Below are positions 60,246 through 64,000 of a DNA stretch of 64,000 bases, one piece after another. The DNA is from Nilaparvata lugens (Eukaryota > Arthropoda > Insecta > Hemiptera > Delphacidae). The notes under the pieces were generated by a model. The model did no database searches and was not told the origin of the DNA. It worked only from the letters and a program-made list of their open reading frames with translations. The stretch covers positions 19,805,916-19,869,915 of the forward strand of contig NC_052506.1 in NCBI RefSeq assembly GCF_014356525.2. The letters are read 5' to 3'. The position numbers and the translations under genes are program-made. Position 1 is the first letter of the stretch; each line of letters opens with the position of its first letter.

Positions 60246-62210
60246 TGTAACGTTCAAAATCCGAATGGATAAATAAAAATTCCTATTTGAAGAAATTTAT
60301 AGGTCTAAGTGAAATAATATCGCCAAAGATGATAACGTTAAAGATCAGATAATATCAGGCTTCATGGCCAAATTGTACAACAGCCCAATAGGAATGAAAA
60401 TAATTTTTGCTACCTGTATAATATTATATAAAATATTGAAAATTTGAGGTTAGGCGTAAAACATCTACTGATCGGCGACCTAATGATCGACCGAGTTGCA
60501 TAACGTAGAATCTGACCAAACACCTTGGCAGAAACTTGTTGTAGCGGAACAGTATTCAACTTGAGGAACCAAAGGTTACACGTGGCTAATTGTTGTAATA
60601 AAAGAATCAATCTATAACCTTTATAAAATTACTTTGCATGTAAAAAGCATATTAAAAAACCCAAACAAAAATAATTAAATGTATTAAGGAAGTAGGAGGT
60701 TACTAGGCGCATGAATACTATAATAATTTGCATGCACAAATCAAATGGTGGCAATTGATAGGCGGCAATAGTGAGCCGATTCAAATATATTTGTATATAT
60801 TTCTACAAATGATAAGAATTTATGAATTATTATTGTGCAGTTTATGTTTTGGATACGGCCCGAAGGCAAATAAATTATTAAAGATATAACATAAGTAATA
60901 ATCTAATAGTTTGGTACGGTCTATTTGAGCCATGAATGGCGGAGGAAAAGATTATTTAAATTTTATATAAATTTGGAAATCGGAAAGGAAAATTGTGAAT
61001 TGGAAAAGAGAATTTCGACACTTGCCTGCCAACGACCACCATGAGATGTCACCAAAAATTATAGAGCGTAATATCTTACTATACCTTTAATAGCTTAAAG
61101 TTAAATCGAATTTCTAAATTTTTTCATAAGACTTTGTGATGCTAAAGTAAAGCAGAAGTCATTTTAAATAATTTTTTAACCCCTTAGAAGAGACAACTCC
61201 GGCTACAAATAATCCAGGACCACCAGGAGTTTGGATCGACATCAGCAGCTCATAGAAAATTCCAGCACGTGAGTGAAAAATATTCAAAATAGTGATAGGG
61301 CGCCCTCAGTGCTTCGAAATGAAATAAGAATCAAAGCTAGCTCGTCGAAAGGTTTTTTTTTATAAATTAAGAATATGGTAAAAATACTTGCGCAAGTAAA
61401 GATAGTATAAAAGGTATTTTATTAGATAGTAACGAATCAATCCATATATTAAAAGATCCATCAATCAAAGAACACTAAGTTCTAGGCTGTTAATACAATA
61501 TTCATATGATCATTAATTTCTGCAATATAATTTGTGATAATATAATGTAGCTCTGATTCACTAGATGAATTGATCTATCTATTCCGTCAGATGCCGAATC
61601 TCGCACCCTGAGATAAAAATATTTATTATAAAGAAATCTATTGGAAACCATAGAATTTGATATATATATTTGGATTATTGGTTTGTCAATTTATCATGCT
61701 GATTTAAGAAATTTATACTCGAAATAGAATTGTCCAAGACGACAAGTATCAGCAAGTTGATATCGAAGCTACATGCGAATAAATGCATATGATCATAAAA
61801 ATGAAAGCACATGGTAGCGTTTCGTGCTATAGAACTTAAAGAATAATATTAATCTGTGATATTTTATTGATTTCGTTTCTTGTTATATTATATATTCCTG
61901 TCGCTCTATATATTTTTGTTTTGACTTATTTTTTGAGATATTTGTTAATATATGTATCAAATTTTTTATGGTGTACGATTCATTTTATTCCTCATTACTA
62001 TAGGATATAAGTTTTATATATATATATTTTTTTTATAAATTATCAGTATTATTGTGGAAGCTCATATCTGGGCCTATAAAGATTTTTATGAGACTATATC
62101 CTAGTAAAACCACGATCAGATTTTATAATTATTGAAATATTTCTCATGCTCTACCGATTGATGCCAAGCAGGAGGCTAATCTTTATTTAATTACAAAAAA
62201 TAACGTGACA
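60246..62210 (+). mobile_element. Solo LTR, family B, 1.97 kb copy
   Basis: Starts TGTAACG, ends CGTGACA, with perfect ACAT duplication at 60242-60245 and 62211-62214. It is collinear with the 798-bp copy at both ends and, over the middle, with the minus-strand copy (CGCCCTCAGTGCTTCGAAAT, AGCTAGCTCGTCG). No internal retrotransposon genes are adjacent. Confidence 0.8.
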
Positions 62211-62286
62211 ACATATAACAGAAATTCAATGTGTTTTTGTCATGGAAAACGTCGCTTCGTAACATCGATTTTTATCATTTTTTTGG

Positions 62287-62462
62287 GGATGATGCCTACA
62301 TGAGCTTTCTGCTTGCGCGTGAATAATGGAAAGTGCGTTGGTGAATTGATGAGATGATCAAACGTCCATGTCATATTGATTCTATTACAATGGACCTAAC
62401 AAAACTGTAATTTCAGTCATCTCACATAGACAGAAACCTAATGCATATGTGGGCATCACCCT
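62287..62462. mobile_element. Inverted pair of S2 SINE tails (hairpin)
   Basis: The left end GATGATGCCTACATGAGCTT and the right end GCATATGTGGGCATCACCC are inverted versions of the S2 tail, enclosing about 135 bp. It may be two SINE tails inserted head to head or a MITE whose end became a SINE tail. Confidence 0.5.
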
Positions 62463-64000
62463 CAGTAGGAAAATTCTTAGAAGATATTGATTTTATTGAT
62501 GATTGGATGTGAATCGGCTTGCTGAAAGTGATTCAGAAGAAAAACTTGAGGAAAGAAACCGTCTGCTGTTAATCAAGTCAATCAACCACTTAGTTGACTA
62601 TACAAAGAACCTATTTGCGATTAAAACGTAAGTGAGCTCATCCAATTATTCAATCCAGTGGAAACTTTTTTATTAGACGAATTTGAGATTTAGAAAGGCT
62701 GGCCATGGAAGGAAGAGCAGCTCACTTATGGCGTCTGATATGCAAAAGAGAATTAATTGAATATCTCTGAATATGCAAAACCGTGAAAAGTTGGGCACTG
62801 ATGGGTTGGCGGAATCAGTGATATCCCATTAGCACACAAAGTAGTGACGTCACGAATAGAAGTCAAGGGCTGGAAGCCATCTGGAATAAGTGATTCACCA
62901 ATCGATCCCCCTCCCAACCCTTCCCACCACACCTCATCCATAATGGTCCAAAATCAACCGCTCGCAAATCATGCTGGTTCTAAATCTATTATTAGACTTC
63001 CCATTTCCCTTCATAGCTTATCGGCAAAACGCTGGCTTAATTGTGTGGTACCTGGATTTGAATTGGGAGGTAGGCCCATGTAAAATAGAATTTCGTAGTA
63101 TAGAATCACCAAGCTGTGGAGCTGTAAATACCAGTGCAGTATTATAAATGCCTCATACTGTAAGGGAATAGGGTGTTTCATTTTTTAATTATCAATTCAT
63201 GATAGTTATGAACTCGGAATGGATGGAGTTTTGCGACTCTTTTAGCTGCTTCAGTTGACATTCAATTGAGAATTGTATATGCAGAATTGTATAATAGCAG
63301 CAGCTCATGGATAATTATTATAGGGATATGTATTCAAAGCCTCAATTCAACTCTGAAGTCCTAGACTTTAAGAATTAATCGAAAATGTTTAAGATAACTT
63401 GTTTATGATACTGATGAAGTCAATTGAATTTTGCTAAAGATGTTGTTTCATTTGAATGAGAACGGAATAATGTGGAGAAGTTAAGTTCATCTTTCCAGTA
63501 ATTTTCTTATAGATTCCTATCACATTTCATACCATATTTTCAATTCTGAATAGGTCTATTCTCCAGATTCCATACCAATTTCCTCCATCATAGTATGCAT
63601 TATCATATTTTACCACTCAATCTCTTAACTATATTGAATGGAAATTCACAATTCTCTTCCATAGAATTATAACTTTTAAGTTATAATGCCGGATTCAATT
63701 TTCTGGAACGTTATTGAAACATTACGTGTCATTCCGATGATAATCTTCATAAAATCATGTTTATAATATTATATGATGATTCAACTACGTAGTTATTGGC
63801 AAATCGATATTCCAGATATTATGAATGCTCACGTACTATCTTTGCTTCCAGGGCAAATTGTCTCAGCACGAGAAGTACCAAACTATACTAGCTTGTTTAT
63901 TTGAAAGAGAAAGTATGGGAGGTATACAAGGAAATTTGATCCCTTATCATACAATCACATAAATGTACAATATCTATAAAATATATACTAATCAACTCTA
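62463..64000. other. Intronic DNA at the right edge
   Basis: A CRE octamer lies at 62845-62852 (GTAGTGACGTCACGAATAG). A proline-rich 79-codon frame at 62844-63083 has no known motif. The next neuroligin exon is not visible. Confidence 0.4.

Larger units (their letters stand above)
50831..64000 (+). other. Intron 3 (incomplete in the window)
   Basis: From GTGAGT at 50831. The next expected exon (continuing LGILGFL...) is not found before 64000, so this intron exceeds 13 kb. It contains an S1 SINE, a TA-flanked MITE, two family B solo LTRs, a degenerate repeat field at 56.6-57.4 kb and a SINE-tail hairpin at 62.3 kb. Confidence 0.7.

Noticed and set aside
1..64000. CRISPR array, bacterial operon or integrated bacterial DNA
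   Set aside because: No regularly spaced repeats with unique spacers and no dense open frames. The introns and retroelements are eukaryotic.

Overview
The window looks like AT-rich nuclear DNA from an arthropod. Many short interspersed repeat families, one long-intron nervous-system gene and insect-type retroelements suggest an insect. The repeat ends (a GCACCGAGCTTCGCTCG family and tRNA-headed SINEs ending in TGTGGGCATCACCCT) remind me of hemipterans, perhaps a planthopper, but that is recollection and not proof. I see no bacterial operons, CRISPR arrays, rRNA or intact tRNA genes.

One host gene is recognisable: the 5' coding part of a neuroligin-like gene on the + strand. Exon 1 (7512-7628) holds the signal peptide and the start of the cholinesterase-like domain. 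Exon 2 (14172-14478) is followed 1,393 bp later by a near-perfect second copy (15565-15871). Exon 3 (50678-50830) carries the neuroligin hallmark HGESYEWNSGN. Phases agree: 0 into exon 2, 1 into exon 3. The gene runs off the right edge. The two exon 2 copies cannot both be spliced in without a frameshift, so they are mutually exclusive alternatives, one is unused, or the duplication is an assembly artefact.

The roughly 35 kb intron before exon 3 is filled with mobile DNA. The main item is a young 8.2 kb LTR element (23105-31319) with two nearly identical 2.4 kb LTRs, a primer site matching the tRNA-Lys(CUU) 3' end, a second degenerate primer site 95 bp further on, and one 369-codon ORF in place of gag-pol. 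That protein has a coiled-coil-like N-terminal part and a basic C-terminal part built from about four 28-30-residue repeats centred on H-[VI]-[RW]-[LF]-K. I do not recognise it. It is the best candidate here for something undescribed.

Three copies of another long terminal repeat (TGTAACG...CG[TG][TG]ACA termini, up to 2.5 kb) lie at 8258-9055 (+), 51894-54418 (-) and 60246-62210 (+). Each is flanked by its own perfect 4-bp target duplication, so they are read as solo LTRs. Other items are a Helitron-like element (37223-38076), several hairpin MITEs, tRNA-derived SINEs, a six-fragment interspersed family concentrated at 18.3-21.3 kb, and several microsatellites and degenerate tandem repeats. 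The remainder is intronic or upstream DNA in which I see nothing definite.
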